A stretch of 64,000 nt of DNA from Bradyrhizobium sp. CB3481 (GCF_029714305.1 NZ_CP121647.1:5352501-5416500), one strand, 5' to 3'; numbered from the stretch's first letter, positions 27,286-37,693 are shown. Numbers and translations are program-made. Notes: a model not told the origin generated them from the letters alone.

Positions 27286-29445
27286 TCAGTCAGTGGGGGA
27301 TGGGATGGCCGTGAACGGAATGAGGACCGCAGCCGATCGCGGCGGGATTACCAACTTGTCGTTAACGGGGTGCCATTCCGGGTAATCGACCAGCCGATAC
27401 TGCATCGGCAGATGTTGGCCATCGATGCGTACCGAAAGCCTATCAATAGGCTCGTCGGAGTAGTTGGCCACCACCACGGCGGTCCGCCCGTCACGGTGCC
27501 GGAATGCGGCATACGGATGGTGAGCCGCTCCGTTGGATCTACGCACGGTGACTCCGACCGTGTCGATGAAGGTAGCGTCCCAGACCCATTCACGCAGCTC
27601 GGCCCGCAGTTGGTCCATGCGCTGGCCGTACGCTACGGTGTCCGGCGCGTCGGAGAGACGGCCCTTGAAGTTGAATGGCTCGTAGCTGATTACATAGCGG
27701 TATAACAGGCATTGATTGATCATGTTACGGTCGTTGAATCCGATCACGGCGGTCATCAAAAGCGCGTCGGGCCGCAGGTATCTGCTGATCGGTAAGTGCT
27801 CCGGATCTGAGCTTCGGTGATAACCGAGTTGGTAGGCCTCCCACTCCCAGTCGTAGGGAGCCTCACAGGCGAACAGAAAGTCGTCCGATAAGCCAGGTGT
27901 ATGGCGGAGCCGAGAGACGAATTCTCGGTCATTGGCGTATACTGGCGCGCCTGGCCGGTGCTGATGGGACTCGTCGAAGCACACCACGGACCCGTGCCAC
28001 ATCGCCTCGTCGTAGAGCATCCCGTCCGCGCCGAACTCAACGAGTGCGGCGAATTCCTCCTGGCAGATCTGCAGGTAACGCTCGCTAAGGAAGCACATTG
28101 GCACCAGCCGTTTGACATTGATGTCGAGCAACTGGGTGATGGTCTGGTAGCGGTACCCATTGAATAGATAGTAATCGCCGTAGGGGTCTTTCACTGCGTG
28201 GTTGATCAACTCATGACGGAACCTTTCGGTGGTCCGGTCGGCCCAGGTGAATTTCGTGTACAGCACAACCTTCAAGCCATGCTGCTGGCACCCTGCGATC
28301 GCAGCGCGCAGCCCTTCGGCTCCTCCGAGTTGCGGATCCGGATCGTGGGAGGGGATGTTTCCGTCTTGGCCGCCTTCGGTCCAGCCGACTACTTGAATCG
28401 CGCGGACGCCGTGCTTGGCGCATTCGGCGGCGATCTCGGGCAACTCGGCGAAGCTGATTCGCCGCTCCCTTTCCTGCGAGTTGAGTTGCAGTTGCAGCCA
28501 AGAGTGGGGCTCGCAGGCCCAGGACGGGGGGCGTGCGCTGGGCATGCCCCAGGCGGCGCGCCGCTGCGTGTATCGGTCGATACCCGCATGCCAATCGCCC
28601 GTAAATGCAGCCACTGCGATGGGGGTGAGGGCCCGTCGCTCGCCGGCTGCGAGGTATGGCAGATGTACCGCGGCAAAGTGGACAGCCACTGTATGCCCGC
28701 CAATTTCCTCGCCGGCGGGTGCCCGCGCACCGGCGGGTGTCCGCCAACTGATTGAGTCGTCGTAGCCAGGCAGCAATTCGGCGAACCAAGTCACCGGCTC
28801 GACCGATGGCTCGTCAACGCCGACGTAGAGGCCCATAGAGCCATCTTCGAGCAACATCCACGGCATCGAAGGGTTGATGGGAACGAAGCTGGTATTTGAA
28901 CCGCAGTGCAAGGTGGGATGATTAACACCCCAGTAACCGGCTTCATTCCGGAAGGTGGGCCATATGCTGGATCGAGTGCGGCCAAAGCCGATGGTACTGT
29001 AGGTGAATGCCTCAAGCCGGCCGCTGGGTGCCGGCCGGATGTCGCCCAACTGAGGGAAGTAGACGTTCTCGACGACCAGGTCGCTGGTGTTGTCCAGTTC
29101 GATGCCGAAGACGATTCGGTCTTCGTGTGCCGTGATCTGGGTCCGCACGGCGATGGGGTGTGTGGCGCCATGCTCGTCCACCACACTGTCCCATACGGTC
29201 GTGACCGTGCGCCCGTCGTCGCTGATCGAGCAAGTGGGTGCGCCTTGCTGTCGGCCGTCGACGAAATTCGCTCGCCGGTCGGCCGCGGGCACCAGCAGAC
29301 GGAAGGACCGTCCGAGTTCGGCACGGTTGAGCACAGCCCAATCACCGTGCCGCATCGCGACTATTGCCCCAGTTTCCGTGTTAACAGCTACCTCTAGAGC
29401 CCTCGCGTGCAACCAATGAATTGCAGCAGGATCAGATCGCATCAT
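27286..29445 (-). CDS. Large DUF6259-like protein, candidate glycoside hydrolase
   Basis: 719 residues without signal peptide. Residues 1-270 look like a beta-sandwich of the kind found before GH barrel domains. The middle (about 300-600) is a likely TIM barrel: HGVRAIQVVGWTEGGQDGNI, HGLKVVLYTKFTWA, FGADGMLYDEAMWHG and FACEAPYDWEWEAYQLGYHR are typical strand-end loops with acidic residues. A C-terminal beta domain ends it. The set fits DUF6259 proteins, thought to be glycoside hydrolases. GC content is clearly higher than in the genes on both sides. Beside sugar-oxidation genes, a role in freeing the sugar they use is likely; this is inference. Confidence 0.72.
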   Translation of the reverse strand: MMRSDPAAIHWLHARALEVAVNTETGAIVAMRHGDWAVLNRAELGRSFRLLVPAADRRANFVDGRQQGAPTCSISDDGRTVTTVWDSVVDEHGATHPIAVRTQITAHEDRIVFGIELDNTSDLVVENVYFPQLGDIRPAPSGRLEAFTYSTIGFGRTRSSIWPTFRNEAGYWGVNHPTLHCGSNTSFVPINPSMPWMLLEDGSMGLYVGVDEPSVEPVTWFAELLPGYDDSISWRTPAGARAPAGEEIGGHTVAVHFAAVHLPYLAAGERRALTPIAVAAFTGDWHAGIDRYTQRRAAWGMPSARPPSWACEPHSWLQLQLNSQERERRISFAELPEIAAECAKHGVRAIQVVGWTEGGQDGNIPSHDPDPQLGGAEGLRAAIAGCQQHGLKVVLYTKFTWADRTTERFRHELINHAVKDPYGDYYLFNGYRYQTITQLLDINVKRLVPMCFLSERYLQICQEEFAALVEFGADGMLYDEAMWHGSVVCFDESHQHRPGAPVYANDREFVSRLRHTPGLSDDFLFACEAPYDWEWEAYQLGYHRSSDPEHLPISRYLRPDALLMTAVIGFNDRNMINQCLLYRYVISYEPFNFKGRLSDAPDTVAYGQRMDQLRAELREWVWDATFIDTVGVTVRRSNGAAHHPYAAFRHRDGRTAVVVANYSDEPIDRLSVRIDGQHLPMQYRLVDYPEWHPVNDKLVIPPRSAAVLIPFTAIPSPTD

Positions 29446-29573
29446 AGGCTTGGGTTCCGTTTACTGGGTTTGTTCCGGGGATGTTAACCAGCGAGTCGCG
29501 CTAGAGCCCTGATGGAAAGGGCCGATCAACAATGTGCTTCTTTTTCCTATCCAGCAGCGACATTTGCTGTCCT

Positions 29574-30266
29574 TCAGCTTGCCGCCTCTTTTGGTAACTC
29601 GCCGGAATTGGGCACTTCTACCTGCAGAGCTGCCGAGCTCGCCCACGTTACGAAGTTCGAGTTGATGCGCGAGAGCGCCGCATAGGCTCGCCTGAAGTCG
29701 AGTGGATAGAGCTGATCCGGAGCGACGCCGTCAGCCAGTGCAATCTCAATCGGGAGAATAAATGCGCCACGCATACAGAATGCGAGGCCCCGCAAAGTGC
29801 TTAATGTTCCATACGTCGGCCCAGCTCCTCGGCGCGTTCGCTTTCGTATATTTGTTGGTATTGAAGGCAATGGCCGTCGAATACCTAATCCATCGACTCC
29901 GAAGGGTTGAGGATCGTCCTTCGAAAACTCTGCAAGAAGCCTTCCATCCATTGCGGTGCGGTCGAGCCGTTCAAACATGCCCTTGCTAGACAGTTGCTCG
30001 AAGTCTCCTGGCAACGCCTCCACCACATCGCACTCCGGGCCTCCGGTGTTGACCATGGCGCGCACAGTGGGCATCGCGGGTCCAACCGCTCCAATGACCT
30101 TGATTCCAGTTTCCTTCTCTGACGGCTTGAAAATGGCATTCCGCATGACATCTCGGTGGCCTCCGCCCGCGCAAACGACTACCTGACCGTTGTCCTGGGC
30201 CGCGGTCGGTGAAAACGCCGCACAGCTCGCAAGAACAGCAACAACGAGCGCGTGCTTGCAACGCAT
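29574..30266 (-). pseudogene. Decayed ABC-transporter solute-binding protein
   Basis: ATG at 30266 with a perfect AGGAGGT upstream starts a Sec-type signal (MRCKHALVVAVLASCAAFSP, then TAAQ) and a PotD-like protein similar to the intact one at 33.5-34.6 kb: VVVCAGGGHRDVMRNAIFKP against VVVCSYGGQVQDALRKAAFE. After about residue 115 the frame is disturbed (KDDPQPFGVDGLGIRR...) and it stops at 29574, about 130 residues short. The end ALQVEVPNSGELPKEAAS is not family-like. It would have been a second binding protein for the same kind of ligand. Confidence 0.78.
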
Positions 30267-30829
30267 TTGGTACCTCCTGCGGATTGTGGTAGATGATCGG
30301 CTTTGACCTGGCCGATGTGCACGCGCGCTATGAAGATGCCCTGTCGCCATTGTCGGTACCAAGATGCAAGACGTGTCGTGCGACGGAGAGGGGAGGTCCC
30401 GGCCACCGATGAGGGGCGCCACCCTACGCGATCGCGTAGCCAGGCGAACCGCGTCCGCCATGCGCTGCAACAGTACCTCCAACACGTCATCGATCTCTTA
30501 AACGGGTGAAACACCCTGCCTGTGCGCAGCCTTAAGCTGTCTATCGATGAGGAGTGTAAAAACCCATCTGCGCATAGGGACAGCGAAAATTGGCGACGTT
30601 TGCCGAAATTCTGCACGAAGAGCGCACGTGCGACGCTTTTCCACGCCGCTCCTTGCACGACGAGATGAGCAAGGCATCTTATGACGCGACAAACAGGAGG
30701 TGTGCGGCGCGTCAATCAACATGAGACGAGGCGGCCGAGTCAGGGCAAGAATTGACGCTGGCCGCGGGTTTGCGCGACAATAAAACGGCATTGGCAGCGT
30801 CAATCACCGCATTGTCGAGTTCGTTTGGA
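30267..30829. other. Upstream region of the decayed binding protein, no gene recognised
   Basis: Roughly 560 bp between the decayed binding-protein start and the istB relic. Only the ribosome binding site AGGAGGT at about 30270-30278 is clear. No family-like frame was found. Confidence 0.45.
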
Positions 30830-31484
30830 GTGGCGTGAACCGGCGGCCGGCTTGGACCGCGCCAGCTCGCCGAAACGGCTGATTGGCCGTGATCAGCAGC
30901 GGGCTTCGCTCGTAGCGGGCGGCGATCAGCTCGAACAGTGCGCTGGTCTCCGCCTGACCCTTGCTCGCACATGTGATATCGTCGAGGATCATGAGGTCGC
31001 AGCGGTCGAGTTTCGCGATCTCCAGCGCCAGCTTGCGCCGGGCCACCTGCAGCCCGTGCACCAGATCGATCGTGCGTGCGAAGAGAACGCGCCAACCCGT
31101 CCTCGACGAGAGCCAGGCCTATCGCTGCGTCGAGATGGGTCTTGTCCTCGCCGAGCGGACCGGACAGCAGCAGATTGGCGCAGGTTCTCAACCAGACGTC
31201 GCCGACAGCGATGGCTGTCACCTGTGCCTTTGACAGCATCGGCACGAGTCGAATGTGGCGAGCGTCTTGCCGGCGGGCAAACGCGCTTCCGCCGTGTGCC
31301 GCTCGATGCGACGGCGGGTACGATCGGCGGCTTCGTGCTCCGCAAGGGCCGGGAGGAATCGGGCGGCAGGCACAGCCTTCCTTGCCCGGGTGAGATCGTT
31401 TTCACGCCGGGCAGGCGCAGCTTCTCTGCTCAGTCTCCTGCGAGAAATCCTTGTAAGGAGCGAGCTAGCAAGAGAAGCGTGCAA
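30830..31484 (-). pseudogene. istB: istB (IS21) relic
   Basis: Reading leftwards: LAEHEAADRTRRRIERHTAE, ARLPAGKTLATFD, then MLSKAQVTAIAVGD, the Walker A region as SGPLGEDKTHLDAAIGLAL (glycines lost), LQVARRKLALEIAKLDRCDL, MILDDI and YERSPLLITANQPF. These are collinear with the IS21 IstB at 43.9-50.6 kb but lie in several frames. istA and the element ends are missing. The family role is an AAA+ helper of transposition. Confidence 0.8.
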
Positions 31485-31716
31485 TTAGATCTCGCGTTGC
31501 AGCATCCCAAGAGAAGCCCGCCGGACAAGCTCCTCCAGTTGAAGAGCCGTCAAGTCCAATCCGCCCCCAAGAGCCCCTGCTCCGCTTGTTTCCTCGACGA
31601 ACTTATCTCATGCATGGCCGCGACCTTAAGCGATTCATTTTAGGCTCTCGGGCGCTAGATGGAACATAGTCGGCGAGGTCATTGAGTTAGGTCCGCGCCC
31701 AACCGGGTTCACTTAT

Positions 31717-33504
31717 TCACAGCGGCGCAACCCTGCTCTCGCTGCCGGCGCTGCCTACGCGGCGAGATCTGAGTGACGCGAATTGGGCCCCCGCCAACAG
31801 GAGAATTGAGACCAGGATCATCAGCGTTGAAACAGCAGCGATGGTTGGGTCGATTTCGAAGCGGACCCCATCCCACATCCGCTTCGGCAGCGTGGTTGCC
31901 GTCGTACCGCTCAGAAATAGCGCGAGCACCAGCTCATCAAACGATGCAAGAAAAGCGAACAGCGCCGCGGTCAAAATGCCGGGCTTAATCGCAGGGAGGG
32001 TTATCCTTACAAATGCGGTGACTGGAGTAGCGCCCAGGCTACGGGCTGCCTGCTCCAGCCGCGTATCAACACTGCGCAGAGCTCCTGAAACGACTATGAT
32101 GACCATAGGGATGGCCAACACCAAGTGTGCGAGCAGAAGCCCAACAATAGACCCTATGAGATGTAGCCTGGCGAACTGGAAGTAGATCGCGACGGCAATA
32201 ACTAAGGTAGGAACGATCGAGGGTGAGATCAAAAAGCCCATAAGAGCACGTGAGCCAATAAAGCGTGCTCGTACCAGCCCGATAGCCGCGCAAATTCCCA
32301 GCGGCGTTGCAATAACCATGGTGAGCGTCGCAACCTGTATGCTCACCCAAGTAGCTGCTGACCAATCGGCTCGACTGAAGTAGTTCAGGAACCATTGCAA
32401 CGATAAACCGGCTGGCGGAAATTGTAGGAACTGTGATGCACTCAAGCTAAGTGGAAACAGTATTGTGATTGGCGCAATCAGAAACACGATCACAGTCCAG
32501 CCCAGCACCGGTGCAATGAGATTGCTGACGGGCAAACGCGAACCAAATATTGGGAGAGATCGACCAAGCACGCTTGTTGCAAAACGCACGACACGGCTCG
32601 GCTTTCCTTTATGAGGAGCAGATCCTCCCTGCCCCGAGCCATCGACGAGCCTCCAGTACAAAGTGACCAACATCAGGGTCGCGACCAGCAGGATTACAGC
32701 CATTGCTGCTGCGAGCTCCCAGTTGAGGACCTCGTTGACCTGGCGATCGATGAGCATAACGAATGTCACGTCACCATCGCCCCCGAGCAATGCGGGCGTG
32801 ACGAAGAAACCAAGGCTCAAGATGAAGACGAGAAGCGACCCCGCCGCAATGCCGGGCATGGTGAGAGGGACGAAGGCCAACACGAAAGCTGCAAATGCAC
32901 CGGCACCAGCGCTTCTCGCGGCATCGACTAGCCGCAGATCGACTCGCTTCATGGCAGTAAATAGCGGTAGGACCATGCACGGCAGCATGACGTGAACCAT
33001 GCCGACGTACACTCCAAATCGATTATATAAGAGCTGTAGAGGTTCCGCGATCAGTCCGCTACTGATCAGGCCCTGATTGATCAGCCCGTTCCGACCGAGC
33101 AGCACCATCCACACGTACGCTCGCACGAGCGTGCTGGTCCACACAGGGAGTATCACAAGAATCGCGAGGATCTGAGCCCAGCGTGGGCTGGACCTGATCA
33201 TTAGGTAAGCAACCGGATAACCTAGTAAAAGACACAGGGCAGTTACCTCAACGCCCAATCGGACTGTGCCAAGAAGCACTTTCCACATGTATGCATCGCG
33301 CAGCACTTCCCTGTAGTTGTGCAAGGACCAGCCGTCCGCACCGAAGCTGGTCATGAGCAGCTTGAAAAGAGGCGCGCCGTAAACAGTGCCTAACAAACCC
33401 AGCGCTGGAAAAACGAGCAGCAGGGCCCCGTGGCGATCAAGAAACTCAGCGGCAACGGTCTTAATATCAACCTGGGCTTTGAAGTTCGCAGCTCTCGCCT
33501 TCAT
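31717..33504 (-). CDS. Fused two-domain ABC permease, spermidine/putrescine type
   Basis: 595 residues from ATG 33504, which shares a base with the stop of the binding-protein gene (TGATG), so translation is coupled. The N-terminal half (about 6 membrane segments) and the C-terminal half (about 6) each carry the permease EAA-like loop: RLVDAARSAGAGAFAAFVLA and RLEQAARSLGATPVTAFVRI. It is thus PotB and PotC in one chain, seen in some rhizobial transporters. Frame length upstream to 33591 is possible but needs no separate start. Substrate not known; polyamine, opine or amino-acid-derived ligand. Confidence 0.87.
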   Translation of the reverse strand: MKARAANFKAQVDIKTVAAEFLDRHGALLLVFPALGLLGTVYGAPLFKLLMTSFGADGWSLHNYREVLRDAYMWKVLLGTVRLGVEVTALCLLLGYPVAYLMIRSSPRWAQILAILVILPVWTSTLVRAYVWMVLLGRNGLINQGLISSGLIAEPLQLLYNRFGVYVGMVHVMLPCMVLPLFTAMKRVDLRLVDAARSAGAGAFAAFVLAFVPLTMPGIAAGSLLVFILSLGFFVTPALLGGDGDVTFVMLIDRQVNEVLNWELAAAMAVILLVATLMLVTLYWRLVDGSGQGGSAPHKGKPSRVVRFATSVLGRSLPIFGSRLPVSNLIAPVLGWTVIVFLIAPITILFPLSLSASQFLQFPPAGLSLQWFLNYFSRADWSAATWVSIQVATLTMVIATPLGICAAIGLVRARFIGSRALMGFLISPSIVPTLVIAVAIYFQFARLHLIGSIVGLLLAHLVLAIPMVIIVVSGALRSVDTRLEQAARSLGATPVTAFVRITLPAIKPGILTAALFAFLASFDELVLALFLSGTTATTLPKRMWDGVRFEIDPTIAAVSTLMILVSILLLAGAQFASLRSRRVGSAGSESRVAPL

Positions 33505-34598
33505 CACGGATTCCCAGTTTGCAGCCACGTGTTCCACATTTCTATATTGCGGTCTTTGTTGGTTTTTCCGTCGACCTTTTTCGCCCACCACTCAGCATCA
33601 AGCCATATTTGCTGCTTGAGGTTATCAGGGTACGTCACGGTCTGCTTTGCTAGCTCAGGCGTCATCAGATTCAAAGATTCGGCGTTCACCGGGGAGCCCC
33701 CGCCCATTAACCTTATCCATTCCACTACAGGCTCGGGTCGCGATACGAATTCTATGAATTTCAGCGCATTGCCGACGTTCTTCGCGCCCTTAGGAATGGC
33801 CCAGAAGTCTGCCGTGTAAAACCCTTGGTTCCACTCAAAGTCGACCGCCGCTCCTTGCAATTTGAGCTGGGCGATGCGTCCTTGCGAGGCAAATCCGATG
33901 TGGGCTTCCCCATCCGCAAGTGCTTGGGGCGCCATCGCGCCGCCGCTGGACCATTTTAGAACGTGCGGCTTGATTTTAGATAAGCCGCGATAAGATCGTT
34001 CGAGATCGAGCGGATAGAGATGTTGAGGCAGAACTCCGTCAGCCAGCAACGCACACTCGTTTGGCGGGCTGGCGGACGTTGCGGCGGGTAAGATTCTCGG
34101 TCCGGGGAATTTCTGCACGTCCCAAACGTCAGACCAAGTTCGTGGGTGCTTGCCGATGGGGTAATATTTTGTGTTGAAGGCAATTACCAGGGAATAGGTC
34201 GCAGCCCCGACCCCAAACGGGTGCACAAACTGCTTATTGATTTGCGACATGGTCCGCCCGTCGAGAGCGTTATAGTTAATCTTCTCGAGAAGATTGCCGT
34301 TCGCGAGAGCCAGGAAGTCCGGAGCGAAAATCTGCACAACGTCCCACTCGATATTGTTACTCATGCTCATCGCGCGGAGTTTTGCGGGTGAGGGTCCCGT
34401 CGCCTCGACAACCTTGATCCCTGTTGTGCGTTCAAACGGCTCGAACGCAGCTTTTCGCAGCGCATCTTGAACTTGGCCGCCATATGAACAGACAACGACT
34501 GCGCCTGAGGTTTGGGCATTTGCTTTGCCAAGCACTCCCATGGCTGCGGCGGCTCCGAACCTAGCACCGAATGATCGTCTAGTTAATTGGGCTACCAT
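33504..34598 (-). CDS. PotD-type periplasmic solute-binding protein, Tat-exported
   Basis: 364 residues. The N-terminus LTRRSFGARFGAAAAMGVLG with AQT cleavage region is a twin-arginine signal. The mature part is a COG0687 binding protein: VVVCSYGGQVQDALRKAAFE, WDVVQIFAPDFLALANGNLL, ECALLADGV, GEAHIGFASQGR, ADFWAIPKGAKN. It lies between the ATPase (38 bp upstream) and the permease (overlapping). A decayed homologue is found at 29.6-30.3 kb. Tat export is common in this group in rhizobia. The ligand is not evident. Confidence 0.87.
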   Translation of the reverse strand: MVAQLTRRSFGARFGAAAAMGVLGKANAQTSGAVVVCSYGGQVQDALRKAAFEPFERTTGIKVVEATGPSPAKLRAMSMSNNIEWDVVQIFAPDFLALANGNLLEKINYNALDGRTMSQINKQFVHPFGVGAATYSLVIAFNTKYYPIGKHPRTWSDVWDVQKFPGPRILPAATSASPPNECALLADGVLPQHLYPLDLERSYRGLSKIKPHVLKWSSGGAMAPQALADGEAHIGFASQGRIAQLKLQGAAVDFEWNQGFYTADFWAIPKGAKNVGNALKFIEFVSRPEPVVEWIRLMGGGSPVNAESLNLMTPELAKQTVTYPDNLKQQIWLDAEWWAKKVDGKTNKDRNIEMWNTWLQTGNP

Positions 34599-34636
34599 GA
34601 TCCCCTCCCCTGGCTCTGTCCTGCAGTCTTTCTGTC

Positions 34637-35797
34637 TTATTTCACTGGCACGAAAACAATGGAGTCTTCCGAGTTCCAGCCAACGGTCACGGCATCTCCA
34701 ACGCTCAGCCGCGGCCGACCTCTGGCATTCTGAACGTTCGTCAGTAGTACGTCGGACGCCGATATACGGACTGAATACCTGACAGTGTCACCGACATACG
34801 TCACTGTCTCAATAACTCCACTATGCCGATTCTCAGCATCTAGTGCTTCCTGCCCCAAGAGGACACGTTCGGGGCGAACCACCATGGTGACAACACTCGT
34901 ATCGCGAACCTGGCGGACTTGGCCAACGCACTCGACTCCACCAGAGGTGATGATCGTGCAGATGTCTCCCGAGACGCTGCGAACCGTCCCCACGATGTGG
35001 TTCGAAGCGCCCACAAAATCGGCCACGAAAAGCGTAGCAGGATCCTCATAAAGATCCTCGGGAGAACCAATCTGCTCTATCTGGCCATGATTCATCACTG
35101 CGATCCGATCTGAGATGGCCAGCGCCTCCCCTTGGTCGTGAGTAACCATGAGCGTGGTTACGCCAAGTCGTTTCTGCAGGGATTTGAGTTCAGCCTGCAT
35201 GCTCTCACGCAACTTTCGATCGAGCGCTCCCAGAGGTTCGTCGAGCAAAAGGACCGGCGGGTCGAACACGACCGCGCGGGCGAACGCAACGCGTTGCTGC
35301 TGCCCGCCGCTCAGCTGGGCTGGCAGCCGCGCACCGAGAGATGATAACTCAACGAGATCCAATGCACGCTGAACACGCGCTCGAACCTGGTGCGCCGGCA
35401 TACCCCGCATTTTGAGGGGAAAGGCGACGTTGTCGGCGACCGACATATGGGGAAAGAGTGCCAGGTGCTGGAACACGACCCCGATGTTGCGCAGATTGGG
35501 CGGAAGACGGTCAACACGCGCTCCGTCGATGACGATCTCGCCGAACTCCAAATCAGTGAAACCAGCAATCGCCATCATCGTTGTCGTTTTCCCGGAGCCA
35601 CTGGGCCCCAGCAATGTCAGGAACTCCCCTGGGGCAACATCTAGCGTCACGTCTTTCATTGCGGCGACGGCGCCGAAACTCTTCGTGGCCCGCCGTATCT
35701 GGATGCTCTTGCCCACCCCGCAAAGTTCTTCGGTGCTGACAATCAATGAGGGATCATCCTTGGATGCCGAATTCCGACGCGTTGAAGTTAGTTGCAT
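34637..35797 (-). CDS. ABC transporter ATP-binding protein, PotA type
   Basis: 386 residues from ATG 35797, with AGGAGG 11 bases upstream; the frame could also begin at 35833. Walker A is LLGPSGSGKTTTM, the signature is QLSGGQQQRVAFARA, Walker B is VLLLDEPLGALD and the switch histidine is in MVTHDQGEA. The C-terminal TOBE domain (about 285-386) is present. First gene of the transporter operon, followed by binding protein and permease. Energises import of the unknown ligand across the inner membrane. Confidence 0.9.
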   Translation of the reverse strand: MQLTSTRRNSASKDDPSLIVSTEELCGVGKSIQIRRATKSFGAVAAMKDVTLDVAPGEFLTLLGPSGSGKTTTMMAIAGFTDLEFGEIVIDGARVDRLPPNLRNIGVVFQHLALFPHMSVADNVAFPLKMRGMPAHQVRARVQRALDLVELSSLGARLPAQLSGGQQQRVAFARAVVFDPPVLLLDEPLGALDRKLRESMQAELKSLQKRLGVTTLMVTHDQGEALAISDRIAVMNHGQIEQIGSPEDLYEDPATLFVADFVGASNHIVGTVRSVSGDICTIITSGGVECVGQVRQVRDTSVVTMVVRPERVLLGQEALDAENRHSGVIETVTYVGDTVRYSVRISASDVLLTNVQNARGRPRLSVGDAVTVGWNSEDSIVFVPVK

Positions 35798-35829
35798 AGA
35801 GTTCCGAGCCTCCTCACTTCCGAGCACGC

Positions 35830-36345
35830 GCAAGCCGCGCAGTTCCTATGGGAGCTACTGTCCGGCCGGCGCGAAGAGCACCTCACGGGCTCGCAAGACC
35901 TCCATGACGCACCCTCTCGCAAAGCGACGGTCTGCGCGAATGGCGTCTGCTGCCTGCCTTTGCGAGCGGCGCTCGCCGGCGCGAGCCATAATGGAAGATG
36001 GCCAAGTAAGATCGACCACCTGAATATCGCGAGACCGCCTTCATGGGTTCGATCGGCTGAGCGTGGACAATGAGATTCGACACCCCGTCGATTGCGGGGA
36101 GCAATTCGGCACGATCGCAGTCGCAGACCTTGATCACATCCAGTTCGCCGAAGCGACGGGTGAATGCCAAAACGTCCGCATAGGTCACATTCCGCTCTCA
36201 AAAAATGAGCACGACATGCTGGAGCCACGCCTGACGGACACTCGTCGAGGGGTAGCAATAAGTCGAGGCCGCACACCTCCGTCCCAAGCGGTCGGCCGGT
36301 TGGCTCGATGGTGATATTGCCTTCAGGCGTGTTCAACGTGCCCCC
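35830..36345 (-). pseudogene. Decayed TauD/TfdA-type dioxygenase
   Basis: Starts at about 36345 with NITIEPTGRPLGTEVCGLDL, the N-terminus of alpha-ketoglutarate-dependent taurine-type dioxygenases; after a frame change VTYADVLAFTRRFGELDVIK and LPAIDGVSNLIV follow, then the reading breaks up before the HxD metal site. The 3' half with the other iron and ketoglutarate residues is missing. It lies in the same direction directly upstream of the ABC transporter, so the transporter may once have fed such an enzyme. Confidence 0.7.
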
Positions 36346-36359
36346 CAACGCTCGCGGCA

Positions 36360-37115
36360 TCGTGGATGCTTAGTGCCGCGTTCATCCGTGTTGTTGAGAA
36401 TACAAGGAACAGTGGACCGAAGAACCGTGAAAACCGGCCCGTGATTGCAGCATTTCTGCAAATAAGGAGCGCTTTGTACTGATTTCGGCAGCGACCATCG
36501 AGCATGCCCGCCGCTCGCGTCAGTCCGAACTAGTGAAGATAGTACCTGTGAAAAAACGATAGATCTCAAGGTGGCAAGCGTCCGGCGAAGACCGCCGGCG
36601 CCAAACTCATCTCTATTAGGGTGCGTAACTGAACACGCTCGGATGATAGGATACGCTGGATAGTCTGCCTCGAACCATACGGTGGCGATGCGCGCCACGA
36701 AGCGATCCGAGTCTAGCGGCAGTCCGGCCCGCGAGAGCACATTAGATCCCGCTTGCAAGATCTTGGCGAGCGCCTCGGATAGACATAAAGCATACCGCTA
36801 TTTGCACGGGGACCGGATGTAGACGCAACCATGGCGAAGACTGCGCGCAGCAGATGGAGCATGGCAGCAATCATCGCCGCGCCCGAGTCGCGCCCCTTCC
36901 CGGATCGTGGCGCCATCGACGTCAACTTGGTTACGCCCGAGATCTGGCTTGGTCTTGCGTTGCTGCCTTGCGCTGCGCGCCTATCAGCCGCCGTCCTCCG
37001 AAGCGAGGCACCCCCACCCCAGGGTCGGCTGCTCAGGCCGCGAATTCGCGGGCGCATAGCGACTTAGATTATCCATAAGTTCTCGGATAATGTGAGTCGT
37101 TCTAAACTTCGCGTT
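36360..37115. other. Stretch without a recognisable gene
   Basis: About 750 bp. A minus-strand frame (LDSDRFVARIATVWFEADYP) looks coding and may be a further decayed gene of the transporter region, but no family was identified. No RNA or repeat seen. Confidence 0.45.
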
Positions 37116-37693
37116 TTAGTCACGTGCATCTAAAGTTCGCCACATAAAGTCTGCTGGGCTTTGTGGCAGAAGCGTTTGACGGCCAAAATCTGGTCTGCGG
37201 ATTTGTTCCATTTGAATGGCTTCGGGTTTCTGTTGCTCGACAGCTTGAATGTTTGGCTCTGGTGCGCTGCAGCCCGAACGCCACCCACATTCGGCGGATT
37301 GTGGTGTATGAAAAGCCAGTTTCCGCAGCATTGAGCGGATCGACCAGTGCGTCGCATCGGCCGGCGTGATTCGCAAAGTCCGCTCGATCACACAGCTACC
37401 TGATCGTCGTTGATGGTGCGAGGGCGGCCCGGGCGAGCCTCATCGAGGAGGCCATCACAGCGGTCCTTCAAAAATCGGCGGCGCCATCTACCAACGGTAT
37501 GTTCGTGGATGCCGAGTTCAGCGGCCACGGACTTACTTGGTAATCCATCCGCACATCGCAAGATCGCGCGGCACCGCTCAGATAACGACCGGGCAACACG
37601 ATGACGACGAACTTGTCTCTCCAAGCACGTCCGCTCCTCCTGACTCAGCACCAACGGCGCGATCGGCCGACCTCTCACACCTGCGTTCGTCAC
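37116..37693 (-). pseudogene. IS630 transposase remnant with its catalytic core deleted
   Basis: Starts at 37693 with the IS630 helix-turn-helix part (SLSERCRAILRCADGLPSKS, then VAAELGIHEHTVGRWRRRF, LDEARPGRPRTI) and continues ITPADATHWSIRSM. After a frame change, SQTFKLSS jumps to KPFKWNKSADQILAVKRFCH and QQTLCGEL, the C-terminal end. The DDE core between FKLS and the C-terminus is missing. It is a deleted, probably non-mobile or non-autonomous copy on the opposite strand from the next IS630. Confidence 0.75.

Noticed and set aside
28198..28755. 185-codon plus-strand open frame and a 192-codon minus-strand one (28211-28789)
   Set aside because: Both are other-frame shadows of the 719-residue gene in high-GC DNA.
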